Positions 45,131 to 57,100 of a DNA stretch of 64,000 bases are shown here, piece after piece. Source of the DNA: Filosporella fistucella (taxonomy: Eukaryota; Ascomycota; Leotiomycetes; Helotiales). The notes under the pieces were generated by a model that worked only from the letters and a program-made list of their open reading frames with translations, made no database searches and was not told the DNA's origin. The translations under genes and the position numbers were made by a program. Location: assembly GCA_030077755.1 (NCBI GenBank), contig JAQJZZ010000017.1, forward strand, positions 2,170,001 to 2,234,000. Direction: 5' to 3'. The stretch's first letter is position 1. Each line of letters opens with the position of its first letter.

Positions 45131-47887
45131 ATGGCTGGTCCCGTGAGCGAGAGAGTGGTCATTGACCTCACGGCCGACGAGGCTGAAGCACACATGCAAA
45201 TAAATAAGGCAAGCCCGCAGGCTGAGATTATCAGCGACGAGGACGAAATCGAGGAATTGTTTAGACAAGAAATAGCAGAACAGTATTTCAACGACAACCA
45301 GGGACATCGCGACCCATCACCCGCTCCCAAGATCGATGACATCCAGCCTTTCGTGCCAGTGATCAATCATGCCCAGCACCGGCGCCCAGTACATGCTAGA
45401 ACTCCTGCATCTCCCAATCTTTATGATAGCGAATCCTTTGACGATGACAACAGCATCGATGCTGAATACTGGGACATGGAGGACTTTGGACCACCAGTAC
45501 TTGTGGATGAGCCACAAAATTACTTTGCACCTCGAGTAATGCCTCAAAATTTCATTCGTCCGGACCAAATCCGCCAGCCCACTCCTCCGGTTCAGAACTA
45601 TGCACCTCGAGAAAACATACCACCGCAAGACATAGCTGTCATAGTTTTCGACACCCTAGACGACTGTTTAGCAAATGTGGCGGCAGTTTTCCCTGGGATA
45701 TGTTTAGATTATGTCCATGAACTTTACCAAGAGACATCAAAAAGTTCTGAGCGACTCATTGATCATATTCTAGAGAAAGGTACTTATCCAAAAGCCAAGG
45801 ACACTATTAATCAAATGAAGCGAAAGCGAGAAGGGGACAATAGTGAAGATCTGGCAAGGAAGTATAAGTCAACGGATAGGGTAGTTATAGATGATGGGAA
45901 TGGTGTGAAATCATTTATGTAAGTGTACATAATTTCTCGTGGAGTGGGACAAGCTCTTTTTACAATCTCAAAAACCTGGCAAAGGATCCGTCGAAAATTG
46001 CTGATAGTTACAGTAAAAGCGTTTTGATGACCGAATTTCCTCTGGTTCCAGCCGATTACATCGCTGCTCGTCTTTCTGATAATGGCTTCCGATTGCTTCC
46101 TACCTATGAAGAACTGAGTCAGGAGATGATGAAAACCAATTCTCGAGATCGACCTTTCAGGGCTTTGAAACATCCAAGGAAAAATGGCGTAATCGATCCA
46201 CGTCGAATTGATGACGAAATCATAAAATATGAATCCACTCTGAAATCCTCACTAAAAGCCGATATTCTCAAGGAAATGAAATTTGCGATGCTCTATCAAG
46301 CCCAAATTCATGCAAAGCAAAAAGAAAAGATTGCAGCGGAGTTGGAAGAACAATTGAATTATGAAAGAGCAGAAACGAGCGGAGAGATGGTCGAATGTGG
46401 GTGTTGTTTTGGCGATTGCCCCCTTAATCGAGCTGTTCGATGTAACGGTGAACTTATGCATTGGTTTTGTCGTGAATGCGTCCGACGATATGCAGAGGGC
46501 GAGATTGGACAATCCAAGTACGAATTGACTTGCATGTCTATGGATCAATGTACTGCAGGCTTTTCTCTCCAGCAGAGGTGGGTCTTTCTACTTTAGAGGT
46601 AAACTGGTACTGATTTTAGCAGGGCATTGTTCTTGGATGAGAACAATCAAAAAGCCCTAGAACGACTGGAGCAAGAAGCAAGCCTTCGCCTTGCTGGCAT
46701 TGAAGGCCTTGAAAAATGTCCATTTTGCGATTTCGCAGCTGTTGTTCCTCCGATCGAGATAGACCGGGAATTCCGCTGTGCAGCCCCAGACTGCGAGAAG
46801 GTATCTTGCCGACAATGCAAGCTGGAATCCCATATTCCAAAAACCTGCAAAGAAAATCAAAAAGAAGTTGGATTTTCAGCTCGCCGTCTTGTGGAAGAAG
46901 CCATGTCACAGGCGATGATTCGAAAGTGCAACAAGTGCAGTACTCCCTTTGTTAAAGAAGAGGGCTGCAACAAAATGACCTGTACCCGAGCAGGTTGTCG
47001 CAACATACAATGCTACGTCTGCTCAAAATCCTGTGATTATGGCCACTTCGACGATAAAGCCAGAGGTGGAAAGCTTGGAAATTGTCCTTTGTTCGAGAGT
47101 GTGGAGGAGCGACATAACGGCGAAGTATCAAAGGCCGAAAAGGAAGCTCTTGCCAATGTCCTTGCTGAAAATCCAGATCTTACGGAGGAAGATCTTACCA
47201 TTGAAGTGTCTGAGAGAGTGAGAAGAGACGAGGAGCAGCGCAAGGCAAGAGCAAGTTACGCCGTTGCCCTTCAGCAAGGTGCTCGCCCCGTTCCGAACGT
47301 AGCCCAAGGTGCGATTGGAGGTATTGCTCAGCAAATCATACCCCAACCTGTAATGGTAGGACCTCAGGATCTAGGCCCAATTGTTGGTGGCAACCAGCAG
47401 CGAGCTGTAGACATTTTTGCCAATGGTCAACAAGAAATAGACCTCGCCGTGCGTCAAGGCCAACCCCTTGACGATCATCGAGCAAGATTCTTTGCTCAAT
47501 TGCCAGCGCATATTCTCCCGGCTGGAGACGAAATTCGGCTACCGCACGAGCTCATGGCTCTCATGCAAGCTCAGGCCAATAGAGCAGGAATGGCGAGAGA
47601 GGCAGCACAACAACGTGGTTAGTAATATCGAGTGCTTTTAGTTCCCATCATTCATTTTCTGTGGTATGGCGGGCATTGTTAAACTTTAAAATGCCCCATG
47701 ATGTCACAAGATTCAAATTTTATTTTTCTTCTCCCTAAGTGTATGCTATTTGTCAAGTGATCATAGTTTGCATTTTATCCCAGTATTGTGTAATTTTATT
47801 ATTTCTCAGTCCAATATAAAACTTTACTAACCCATTCAAGATGCTGCGAGGGCTCTAGCGAATAGAAATCGAGGCTGGGCCATGTGA
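45131..47887 (+). CDS. RBR (RING-IBR-RING) E3 ubiquitin ligase, RNF216/TRIAD3-like
   Basis: Exons 45131-45918, 46014-46577, 46623-47617 and a short terminal exon 47841-47887; introns 95, 45 and 223 nt; 797 residues. Start at MAGPVSERVVIDLTADEAE; the frame is open upstream but without convincing protein. RING1 is near 390-445 (VECGCCFGDC.. HWFCRECV.. LTCMSMDQC), IBR about 470-530 (CPFCDFAA.. FRCAAPDCEKVSCRQC), RING2 from about 555 (RKCNKCSTPFVKEEGCNKMTC), where the Cys in EEGC is the expected catalytic thioester residue. CDYGHFDDKARGG and NCPLF follow as in RNF216. Cytosolic ligase; targets unknown. The terminal exon is uncertain: without the last intron it stops at 47622, and a second acceptor at 48104 would extend it to 49110. 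Confidence 0.85.
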
Positions 47888-48103
47888 TCGTTTGTTCATG
47901 GCTTCAGCTAATCTTGTTTTTGTTGCACGGGAATTGGAAGTTTACATTAGTCACAGTGTTTCCAACGTATATACTACAGTAATCCCTCCCTTTTCTTAAC
48001 AACTATATACTTTTCCTTCTTCGAAGTCATTCTGCAGAGATAGTGAGAACTATCTTTTGTTGTTCGCGTAGTAAACAGGACTGCACCTGGCTAACGTATC
48101 AAG

Positions 48104-49110
48104 TAGATCTCAATCAACAACAAGCTATGAATGCTCTACGTTCTCGAAATCTTGGTAGAGGAGCAGGAAATGCGAGAGTACCAGAACTGGTAGGCAACGC
48201 TGTGACTTTAGAAGATCGGGTCCGGGATTTGGCACTCAAAGTTCGGGTCGAGAAGGAGAGACTATTCACTCGTGCAGCTGCCGATGCAGAGCGAGGTACC
48301 CCAGCTATTGCGGCTAATGATCGACCTGGCATTGAAATCCCTTCTGCCAACCAAGATGCCGCTGTTCAGCACAGACGAGCCGAAAAAAGAAGTGCCAAGG
48401 CTGGGAAGGCAAGAGAGATCATGGATGGCTTGCAACAGAGACAAGAAGCGATGATGGCGAGACGGAGAATCCCAAGTGCTGCTGGCCTTGGTGAGATTTC
48501 TGGCAGCCCTCCTGCTGCTGCTGCCTTGCAAAACGTCCTCGGAAATCCAATCCCTAGCCGTCCTGCTAATATTGCTAACTTTGAACCACACGGTGCTCGT
48601 GTAGAGCAAATACCAACCCGCGGAAGAGAGCTCCTGGACCGATTGGAAGTGCTGAGGGGACGACTAGAAGAAGGAAGAAGGGTGAGAAACTATCATGCTC
48701 GTCTTGCTGGTCATGGTCAGATCCCTCCCAGCCCACCTCCGGCTTCTCGGCGGAGATTTTTCGCAAATTTTCCAAGTCCTCCTCCCAACTCCCCTCCCTT
48801 TGGTATCCGAGACCCTTCCTGGGAGAGAGAGCAGAGGGGGTCAAATGTCAGAAATGAAAGAGTAAGGGGTGAGGTCAGCCAGGCGGCGTTGGACGTGGAT
48901 AGGAGAGTTCAACAGAGTATGCTTAATGGCCCTATCCCACGTGTTTTCCCTGGAAATGTTCCTAGTGTTTCACCTGCTCTCTCCGTTGCCGATCCACCTA
49001 CCGCCAGTAACGAACGAAAGGTGGCGGAGGAAGCCAATGGAAGGGACGAGATGAACTTCGGCATGGATTATCAAGAAGCTAAATTGTTTCTGGGGCCGGA
49101 TTCAACCTAA
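48104..49110 (+). CDS. Arg/Glu-rich frame: alternative last exon of the RBR ligase or separate gene
   Basis: An open frame rich in Arg, Glu and Ala (TLEDRVRDLALKVRVEKERL, KRSAKAGKAREIMDGLQQRQ), coiled-coil-like, then Pro-rich and ending FLGPDST. Its first ATG is at 48127 (327 residues if it is a gene on its own). A branch-site and acceptor pair (CTAACGTATCAAG, ending 48103) precedes it, and the phase fits the donor at 47618 exactly, so splicing would make an 1117-residue RBR protein across a 486-nt intron. That is much longer than the other introns in the window. I cannot decide between the two readings from sequence. Confidence 0.6.
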
Positions 49111-50084
49111 AGTGTGGAGAGGAATTGGCGGGAGATATGGAGGGAGAAGTTTTCGTTTGTTGTAGGTACATCATATCCTTGTGTTTCGCACTTTTATGGG
49201 CTATAGCATTGGCGTTAAGGTGTTGGGGTTTATAGATACCCTTTAGCTTTTTCTTTTGAGAATTCGATTTTTCTTCCCCTTTGAACTCCAGAATAGGGTG
49301 CTTGAGCTGCAAGTCTTTGAGGGAGGTAGAGGAGGGGTGGAGATAGCTTATGTGTAATTAATCAAAAAACCTCAATAATCCAAACAGCAACTTTCTCTTT
49401 CTGTGACCAAGACGTAGAAAACCTTTTAAGCCGATATTATATCGGATATCGGTAAGGTGAATATTAGATATTGATTTACTAGGAAAGGAAGGAAGGTAAT
49501 CATGTAAAATGAAGGAGAGGAATTAGATATATTTACTTACTAACTAATTCCTTCAGAGAGTGCCAAGGTACGTAGTGTTTTTACAGCGCTAGATTATAGA
49601 ATTTGAGAAGGGATAGTGACGAGAAAGGGTTATATAAATCCTATCGCAGGAATAACAGCGGAAGAGGTTTGATAAAGTAGCATCCCACCACCTATCCCGA
49701 CATCTTAAACTCGAAGCTTATCTCTCTCTTCTTCCTATTCTCGAAGGCTGAATGAGAGAATAGATAAATAAGGTTACAGAGTCAAAGAGAATCATATCTC
49801 TATACTTTAATATTAAAATATTTAAACAAAAATTTTATAAGACCGTCCCTTTATAATAGCAAGTAAGAAGTAGTTAAGTTTTTAGAATTTAAGGTTTTTT
49901 CAATAGAAACTTGTAGGGGTATTAGGTATTCTTCATCTAGGAACAAAATAGATAGTGCATCATTGTCACGTTCCCTGATTTTATACGAATTGCAGTAGAA
50001 GGAACAGTCAAATGTTGATATGTGCTTGAAACGATAATATATGATATTCTTCAGTATTTCCACATCTCCTTTTTTCCCTCCTCC
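49111..50084. other. AT-rich intergenic region
   Basis: About 1 kb; from 49430 to 50050 it is very AT rich with TA-rich words. No gene, RNA or transposon recognised. It borders a decayed HET gene and may itself be mutated relic sequence. Confidence 0.45.
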
Positions 50085-52209
50085 CTAGAACTGATCCGTA
50101 TCGCTAATAGTCCGATCTCTAAAGCTGTACACTTTCATAAATCCAACTCTCTGGAGTCCATTCTTGTAGGGGGTTAACATTGGACCCTTTTCATAAGTCT
50201 TATCCTTCCTTCTGACTGTAAGAAACCAAAGCGGTGTATCCTTTCCAACCTCCTGTCCCAGTTGAATCGAATTGCCCCTACGCGAAAACTTTATTGCGCA
50301 GTCTGAGAAAAGGAGCTCTATGATAGGCATCTCGTTGTCGTACATCACATTCCAAGATTCCACACGATGAACAATGCTAACTATGTGTAGGCACGCTGTT
50401 TCAACTTTACCAAGCACCGCTGTGCTACCAGTGATATCCGTCACCTTGCAGCCTCGCAATTCTGCAGAAATTGAACGGTAATAGCGGCCGTCCAGGCGGT
50501 GGTAAGTTACTGGACCATCAACAGATGCTCAGGACCACGAAGGGAACCTATGACGAGAAGGAAGGATTCTCGTGCCTGAAATATCTTGTCCCTGCCAGAA
50601 GGTTTGTTCTCGCTGCCAAATGTCACCAGGATCGATAGCCTCTTGCTGCCGAAGAAGACCAAGTGGTAGGAATTCCAACCAATCTCCACCAATATATTGA
50701 TAGCCACTTGCAATACGCAGCGTTTTTGCAATAGCAGCAAGCGCTGAGAGGCGATCAGAGGGAAACGAAAGGGTCGCCCGAGAATAGGTATCCACAATAC
50801 TTTTTCAGAAGCGGAACAAGCTATGGGCGGCGTTGTACTTTTTTTGAGCTTCAGAGCGAGGATTAGGTTTGATATATTGGGTAGCTGTTTCCACCATGGT
50901 GCACAATGAGCCTCTGGATGCTAGATATAAAGCATCTGATGGCTGCCAAAGCCTCTAACGTAGCGTAGCACGCCCAGAGATTGTAGTTTCGACACGTTCA
51001 AAAACGCAGTCACGATCGCCAACGTGAATGGTGTGGGGTGCTAGAATGCGATCCTGAAATACCCAACTGCGTCCGAATATTTCCGACTCACTGAGTTTAA
51101 TTACTGGATTTTGGTAGCACCCGTGACAAGAAGTGAATCATTCGACCTTGCAAGCAAGCAGGGAGACCAAGAGAGCGGGTCGCGGGCGTTTATTGAGTAC
51201 TACTGTAAATGCAAATATTGAGGACACCATTGCAGTAGACATCGGCTATACGATTGAACTCATGGCCCAGTCCTCCGGAGAATCTTGAATAAAGGCATAG
51301 AGGATCTATCCCTATGAATCTATATCCAAGTGCTCTGGTCAGAACAATGGCATCCTGGAACGTTTGTGTAAGGCAGGTGTATGATATGCCAGGAGCTAGA
51401 AGCTTGACGTTGTCCAGTACGAATTTGAAAAATTCAGAACTTGGCCAACAATGGCTGAGTGTCACATACACTAGGGAGGCATCCTGGCCAGCAGTCTCCC
51501 CGGGACCCAGAGAGCACAGCTCGGGATTTGAGATGTCAAGTACTCAAGTAGGGCTTCCTGTCTTTGGGCAGGGAACACAAAGGCATTTCTTATGAGTTGT
51601 AGAACATATTCCCATCCATTGTCCGACCAAATACGCAAAGTTATCTTGGGAAACGCATTTGGAAGATACGCGACGAGTGAGTTCATCAGATGGCCACTCT
51701 TCTGTGCTGTAGCATCTCATACGTATTGCAAAGCTTACATATTCATTTACCAGAAGGACTTCGCACAGAAAATACCAGAAAGCAAAGAAACCATCGAGTT
51801 CTTGATCGGTGAGGGTTATTCCGGAGCACATCCCATCGAATGGAAAGTAATAGTCTAGTTGAGAAAGTTCTGACTGGGGTTCATCTGTTCTGGAATTTGA
51901 TGCATTGAACAACGTGCAAAGATGGCAACCGGCCAAAGCTGACTCCTGCAATGACCTTGCAGTATGCAGACTAGAATGATGACCATTCTAGTGGGCTTTG
52001 TATCCTGCTAGAGACTTTGTCTCTCCTTTCACAGCGGCATCGACTTTCCCAAACAGTTCTGCCTCAACGATCCACTCTTGGAGTATTTCAGAGCTCTCGT
52101 CGATGATCTTTTGGCATTTTGAGAAGAGAGAGTGTATGACCGCAAATTCGTGCTCAATCATCGGCATGCCCAAGTTGTAACCAATTATTGCTACTGTTGA
52201 CTGATCCAT
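50085..52209 (-). pseudogene. decayed HET-domain gene
   Basis: Read leftward. From 52209 to 51190 a single frame carries HET-type sequence (SALAGCHLCTLF, LVYVTLSHCWP, TQTFQDAIVLTRALGYRFIGID) broken by TAG at 51990-51988 and TGA at 51546-51544, then ends at TAA 51192. In a shifted frame the usual later parts follow: a further TGA at 51140-51138, GRSWVFQDRILAPHTIHVGD, then TYSRATLSFPSDRLSALAAIA, LEFLPLGLL and, from 50459, a C-terminal piece ending at 50085. The core motifs YCWG and WIDxxCI are altered (HCWP, GIDPLC). So it is full length in layout but has at least three stops and a frameshift. The CGA-to-TGA type change inside the expected PTR-L-D motif fits RIP-like C-to-T mutation. Confidence 0.85.
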
Positions 52210-52974
52210 GGAAGCTGATTGGACTATGAAGTCATGGTAATCGAGCTAGGGTGCTATCGTTACTATCCAAGTTTGATGTTGCATATGACTGCGAGAAGGT
52301 GCCTAAGGTATCTCGATAACGTGAAGTTGTCGAGAAAGTTTACGTTCTGGTGAACCGACGCAGCGAATTCGTACCCGTCGCAAGAATTAGTGCCGCTCGG
52401 GATTTCGCTGCGTTTTGAGCGTTGTATCGATAGGTTGAGGAATGACTGGTCCGTGGATGGGAAGTCGCATAAAATACACACTTGGTAGCTATTGCCCTTG
52501 ACAGTGTTGTGATGATGCGGTCTTTAAGTGACCTAATTAATTGCAACCGAATCTTACGATTTCCCTACGGCCAATTTATGATTTACTAATGTCTCTTGTA
52601 GTCAGGGCCACCCTCGAGAATGCAGCCAAAGCAGGGTTGCACTAGACTGGAATAACGGCTCTCTTTCTCCGCTTGACTCTTCCCAATTTCATGTCAATCA
52701 ATGACCTCCAGAGCTGCCCAGACTTTAACCTATTGTACCTAGCATCAGCTCTTATATATATATTCTATCTCCGGGCACGATCTTGTTGGTGGGCATTGCC
52801 ATGGGTGACATCTCTGGCTCTACTTCCCACTCTCTCTTTGTGAGCTTCCCATGCTATTTATCAGCCTTCGAAAGTAGTTTCGGCTTCGTCCCTGCCTCCG
52901 CCTCTTGAGGTATAAACCCCCTCGTTATGCTGGCAGACCATATGACTGGAAAGCTATTTTGCTCAGCAATAAGC
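52210..52974. other. spacer with a degenerate 3' duplicate of the Dcc1-like gene
   Basis: Nothing coding besides the duplicate segment listed separately. Short frames at 52263-52546 may be remnants of the HET gene's beginning but cannot be assigned. Confidence 0.4.
52831..52917 (-). repeat. degenerate tandem duplicate of the Dcc1-like gene's 3' end
   Basis: This segment aligns with 52993-53068. Shared blocks are CTTC(C/T)CATGC(T/C)ATTTAT, CCTTCG and GCCT(C/G)(C/T)GCCTCTTG. On the minus strand it would read PQEAEAGTKPK then ADK-stop-HGKLTK, matching LQEAEAKAVPK and NKWHEKFAK of the gene, with a TAG where the Trp stands. It is a nearby copy that has decayed. Confidence 0.75.
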
Positions 52975-53451
52975 TCACTTCTTCTTCTCCATCCTGCTCT
53001 TTGCAAACTTCTCATGCCATTTATTAACCTTCGGTACTGCTTTCGCCTCTGCCTCTTGTAATATCAACTCAATAGTATCTTCTATCTTCGCAATCGATGT
53101 AACCGAAGGAGCGGCGAAAAAAGTATCGGCGTCATCTGCCTGTGTAGGCCCAGTCGTAGAAGGTTGCAGAATCATAATGGGATTCGAAGTATTCTTCTGG
53201 CGCATCTGATATCTCTTCTCTCCATGACACAGCAAAGCATAACCCGGGGTTGTAACAGTAGCGGGAGATGATGTTATCGTGAGTCTGCAGATTTATTAGT
53301 TTCACTGTCTAAGTCGAGGTCTGGCTGCATACGTAGGTGCGTCGTCTGCCTCCAGCAAGGCTAGTAGCTCTGGAGGAAGTTCAAGTAGCTTGAATGCTTG
53401 CTGCTCATGGCTTGCAGAGAATGGTATATCTGTTTTGTATTGTGTTGCCAT
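52975..53451 (-). CDS. DCC1: short Dcc1-like sister chromatid cohesion protein
   Basis: Coding order 53451-53333 and 53284-52975, with a 48-nt intron (GTATGC..CTGCAG), giving 142 residues. The N-terminal half of Dcc1 is visible: FKLLELPPELLALLEADD, TLTITSSPA, GYALLCHGEKRYQMRQKNTSN, and SVTSIAKIEDTIELIL. Dcc1 is part of the Ctf18-RFC clamp loader complex that supports cohesion and replication checkpoints. Known Dcc1 proteins in yeast and animals are over 300 residues with a C-terminal winged-helix region. That part is absent here; the protein ends in a basic tail (KFAKSRMEKKK). Truncation or a fungal short form are both possible. Gene is divergent from the RhoGEF. Confidence 0.7.
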
Positions 53452-54121
53452 TGCTATCGGGATTCAGGTACCCGGGATATGTGTTCGGAATGTTGGTCCG
53501 ATATTGTGTAATGTGAGGTGTGAGTTGGCAAAGTCTGATGTAATATCAGAGCAACTAAATTATCGCATTGGAATCTCACGATTTGGTGGGGTGAACCTTG
53601 AATGTTGACAAAGAACAGCTCTCCACCAATTAGACGCGTCGGGCACGGTCTGCAAGTTCCCTTCAAAAAAGTCCGAAGAGCGGTTAAATATAGAAATCAG
53701 GGAATGACGCTGCCGACGAACCATCCAAGTTCAAAACTACTGCAAGAGTATCCTTGAAGATGCACTGCAGGTAAATGTACCAATCCATGGTGAAACTCGA
53801 CTTTTCGTGCCATATGATTTGATACTTCCGTGTGTATTTGTTGCTGTACCTGCATCCGATCTTACAGAGAAAACAACGCGACTTTTTGCCTCCAGCCTCG
53901 ACGCGTTGACTTGTTTTTCTACCACCCACAACTTACAGCTCCATGTCCAACCAATTGTCCCCCATTGAAAAATACACAAACCCCCCAACGACCCAAAACA
54001 CGACAACCTCTGCCATTGCAATTGATCTGATATCACCTTGGATCTTTCGCTATGCCTGGCGCGGCCCATTGAATGACCTGGACTATTCGATACTCGACAG
54101 GACTCGACACTCTCGACCACA
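53452..54121. promoter_or_regulatory. divergent promoter region of DCC1-like and RhoGEF genes
   Basis: About 670 bases between the two start codons. The side near 54122 is rich in CA and CC words and ends GACCACAATGG, a good start context. No distinct element named. Confidence 0.4.
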
Positions 54122-57100
54122 ATGGTAAAAGTCATTGAAGAGCTGGCTCTGTCGCAGGACGAGGTCACTCTGTACTATACCACCGATGCATATCTGGGCC
54201 ACCTGCCAATTTTGGTCTTTCATGGCCCGTCTACCACCACCAATTCTACTCTGAATAGCTCGAGAATACAACTTCACATCTTCACCACTGCTGGATTTCA
54301 GAGCTACCCCCGCATTACCATCTCACCGAACTCCCCATTCTACCAATCAGTCAACCATCTGCCACGCGATCGACAAGGCGAAGAAGTGTGTAGAGGACTC
54401 GCGTTTGGATTGCTGAAATACTTTAAGGAACTGCCAGAGGTGGTCAAGAGTGGATGGATTTTACATGGCGCAAGCTCCCGTGGAAAGAGACCCGGCTCTG
54501 CACCAACTCTGTTTGGTGAACAGCATGCTGCGGACTTGGCAGCATCTATGGTACGGGTGGAGAATATTGAAGAAGTGGTAAAGGACATTGAGGCTACATT
54601 GCGCCCACAGAGCATCAACCATGTCGACATTGACCTTGTCCTCCCCCCAGGTTCGATTGCGCCACTCCAAGAACCAGACCCAGAGGAACATATGGAGGAT
54701 GTGGATGATGATAGTTTCTCGGACCCAGCTTTGAAGCAATATGGCCCATATTCTCCTCTCATTAAGCTATTCGGCGAGGTATCCTTCCTTCCAACCTCGA
54801 AATTACGCCGAGCTCCTTCCAAACCTACTTCTCTTAATAGGACGAGGTCATTTCTCAAGGATCAAAAGATGTCTCTTCGACGAGAGATGGGCGAATTGGT
54901 AGATACTGAGGAAAGATACGTGATTAAGATGCATGAACTTGTCAATCATATTGCGGATGATTTCAGAGACAAAGCCAAGAATCGTTCCTTCGGAAGCTTC
55001 AGTCCATCTGAGTTAGACCTCGAGAAACTCTTCCCAAAGTCTCTCGATCGAATTCTCCAGATCAATTCCGCATTTCTGATCGATATTAAAAAAGTTATGG
55101 ACGAGACTGAGGAGGAAGCTATGCGTGATTTGGAGGCACCAATTTTTGGTTCAGCTGGATCACGGTATGGAGGAACTGGAAGACTGAAGGATCCTACTGG
55201 AGCTCTTGCATTCGCTAAAGTGTTACTCGAATGGTTCCCAAAATTTTCAGAATGCTACCAAGAGTACATTCGAGCTAGTCAGGAATTCCCCCAGATTATC
55301 ACCATGTTCTCGAAGACACAATCAAGTTTCTCGCAACGATTACAACAAACCGGAGAACAAAAGCTTCGTTCAGCTGTTATCGAACCTGTGCAACGACTTC
55401 CAAGATACAGCTTGTTCATTGACAATATTGTCAATTACCTTCCTGTAATGCACCCAGCTTTGCAGTCCATGTTGAAGGCTAGAGATATCATTACCTCGAT
55501 CTGTTCTCTAGATCCCCCTACAACCGACAAATCACAGCTGGTTCACCGTTTGCGGAACCTCATAGATGCATGGCCAAGCTCGCTGTTTCCTCAGGGTCGA
55601 CTCATTACAGCTGTTGACTTTGTTGAATTGCCTGCTCCTTTCCATACACCACTTCCAAACTCCATGAACCTGAGAGAAGGCATGTTGCTACTTTTCGCTG
55701 ACTACGTTGTAATTTTGAGGAAGGCGAGAGACTGCACATTGTCAGCTCGAGGACTCGTGGCAGAAGTTGATAAGCCATCAGCTGCAACAATGATGGCATC
55801 CATCACAGCTAATGCTGGAGGACAGAAGAAATATTTCGAACTCACGTTTTGTGGCTGGCATATTCTAGGCGATACTCGATTTACCATGTCTGATGATGGA
55901 AAAATTATGTCTATGGTATCTTTACATGAATTGAAAGACGCTGGTGTCGGCCGCGATCGTACTGCGCCTGCTGCTTCAATCAGATGCTTTGTTCTTCAAG
56001 CTGCATATGAAGGAAAGGCATTGAAGCTTACTGAAGAGATCACGAAGGCACGAATTGAAGGTCGATTTGCTGAAGTAGAACGAGAAACCGATAAGTGGTC
56101 TTTGAGATCAGTCAAATTGCCAGCTGCCGAAATCACTCTTCACACAGCTATATTCGAGGAAGGCATCGACACCTTGGTGGAAGGACGCAAGGAACCCGCA
56201 CCAATTCGAATTGTGATTGAGCATGAGAAAGGTACTAAAGGTGCTCCAGTTGGTCACTATGGTGTTGATATTGTTGCAAATGTGACCATTCAGGGTGGAT
56301 TTAAGTACAGACTTGAGGTTGATGGTCTTCATGATAGGGTATTTGTGGATGAGGTGGTCCTTGAACACTTTCTCCCTACCTTTGTCAAGCGAGGCAAGTA
56401 TCTCCGTACATCTTGTAGGCCCGGCTAATAATCGCAGCCAATGACCTACTCCGATCACAATTTCACCCCAGCAATCCAGCCCTTACAGCGCCATTCCTCT
56501 CTTTCTATGCGAAGACTCTGAAATCCATCCACATCATTTGTGAAGGAGACAAGAAATCGCACAGACCCGCTTCGCCTGTGAAGCTCCTATCGAATTTTCT
56601 GTCGAGCGGATTCAATGCCTCGACCTCCTCATTCAGCAACTCGGGATCTGGGTTTAGCCCTCCTAAACATCAGCGCACGCCTACCCTAGGCAGCATCCCT
56701 TCTATGCAAGCACCCGCTCTTACTCGGTCAAACAGCAACAAATCCACCCATTCGGTCCATGATGTTGACCTTCGGGGCAGCGTTCGTGCTGATGAGAGAC
56801 CTGTAAATCCTCTTGTTCGATTGGAGGAGACTTTCACTGGTTACATTGCTGCATTACAATCCCGTAAGGGAAATATCGTCGGAAAGGTACTCCGAAACCG
56901 CTCAATGGCCGACGAGTTGGCCATTAATGCCGTATACAACACGTTTATCGAGAATCCATTCGATCAACGAACAGCTTCTGAGGTTTCAGTTGATGTCATA
57001 TTTGTGGCTTTCGAGAAATACCTGAGAATGGCTTGGAAGGATCAAATGGGCGAAGTCATGTCATTGCAAACTCTGGAAGCATTGCAAGAGAGAGCAGTCA

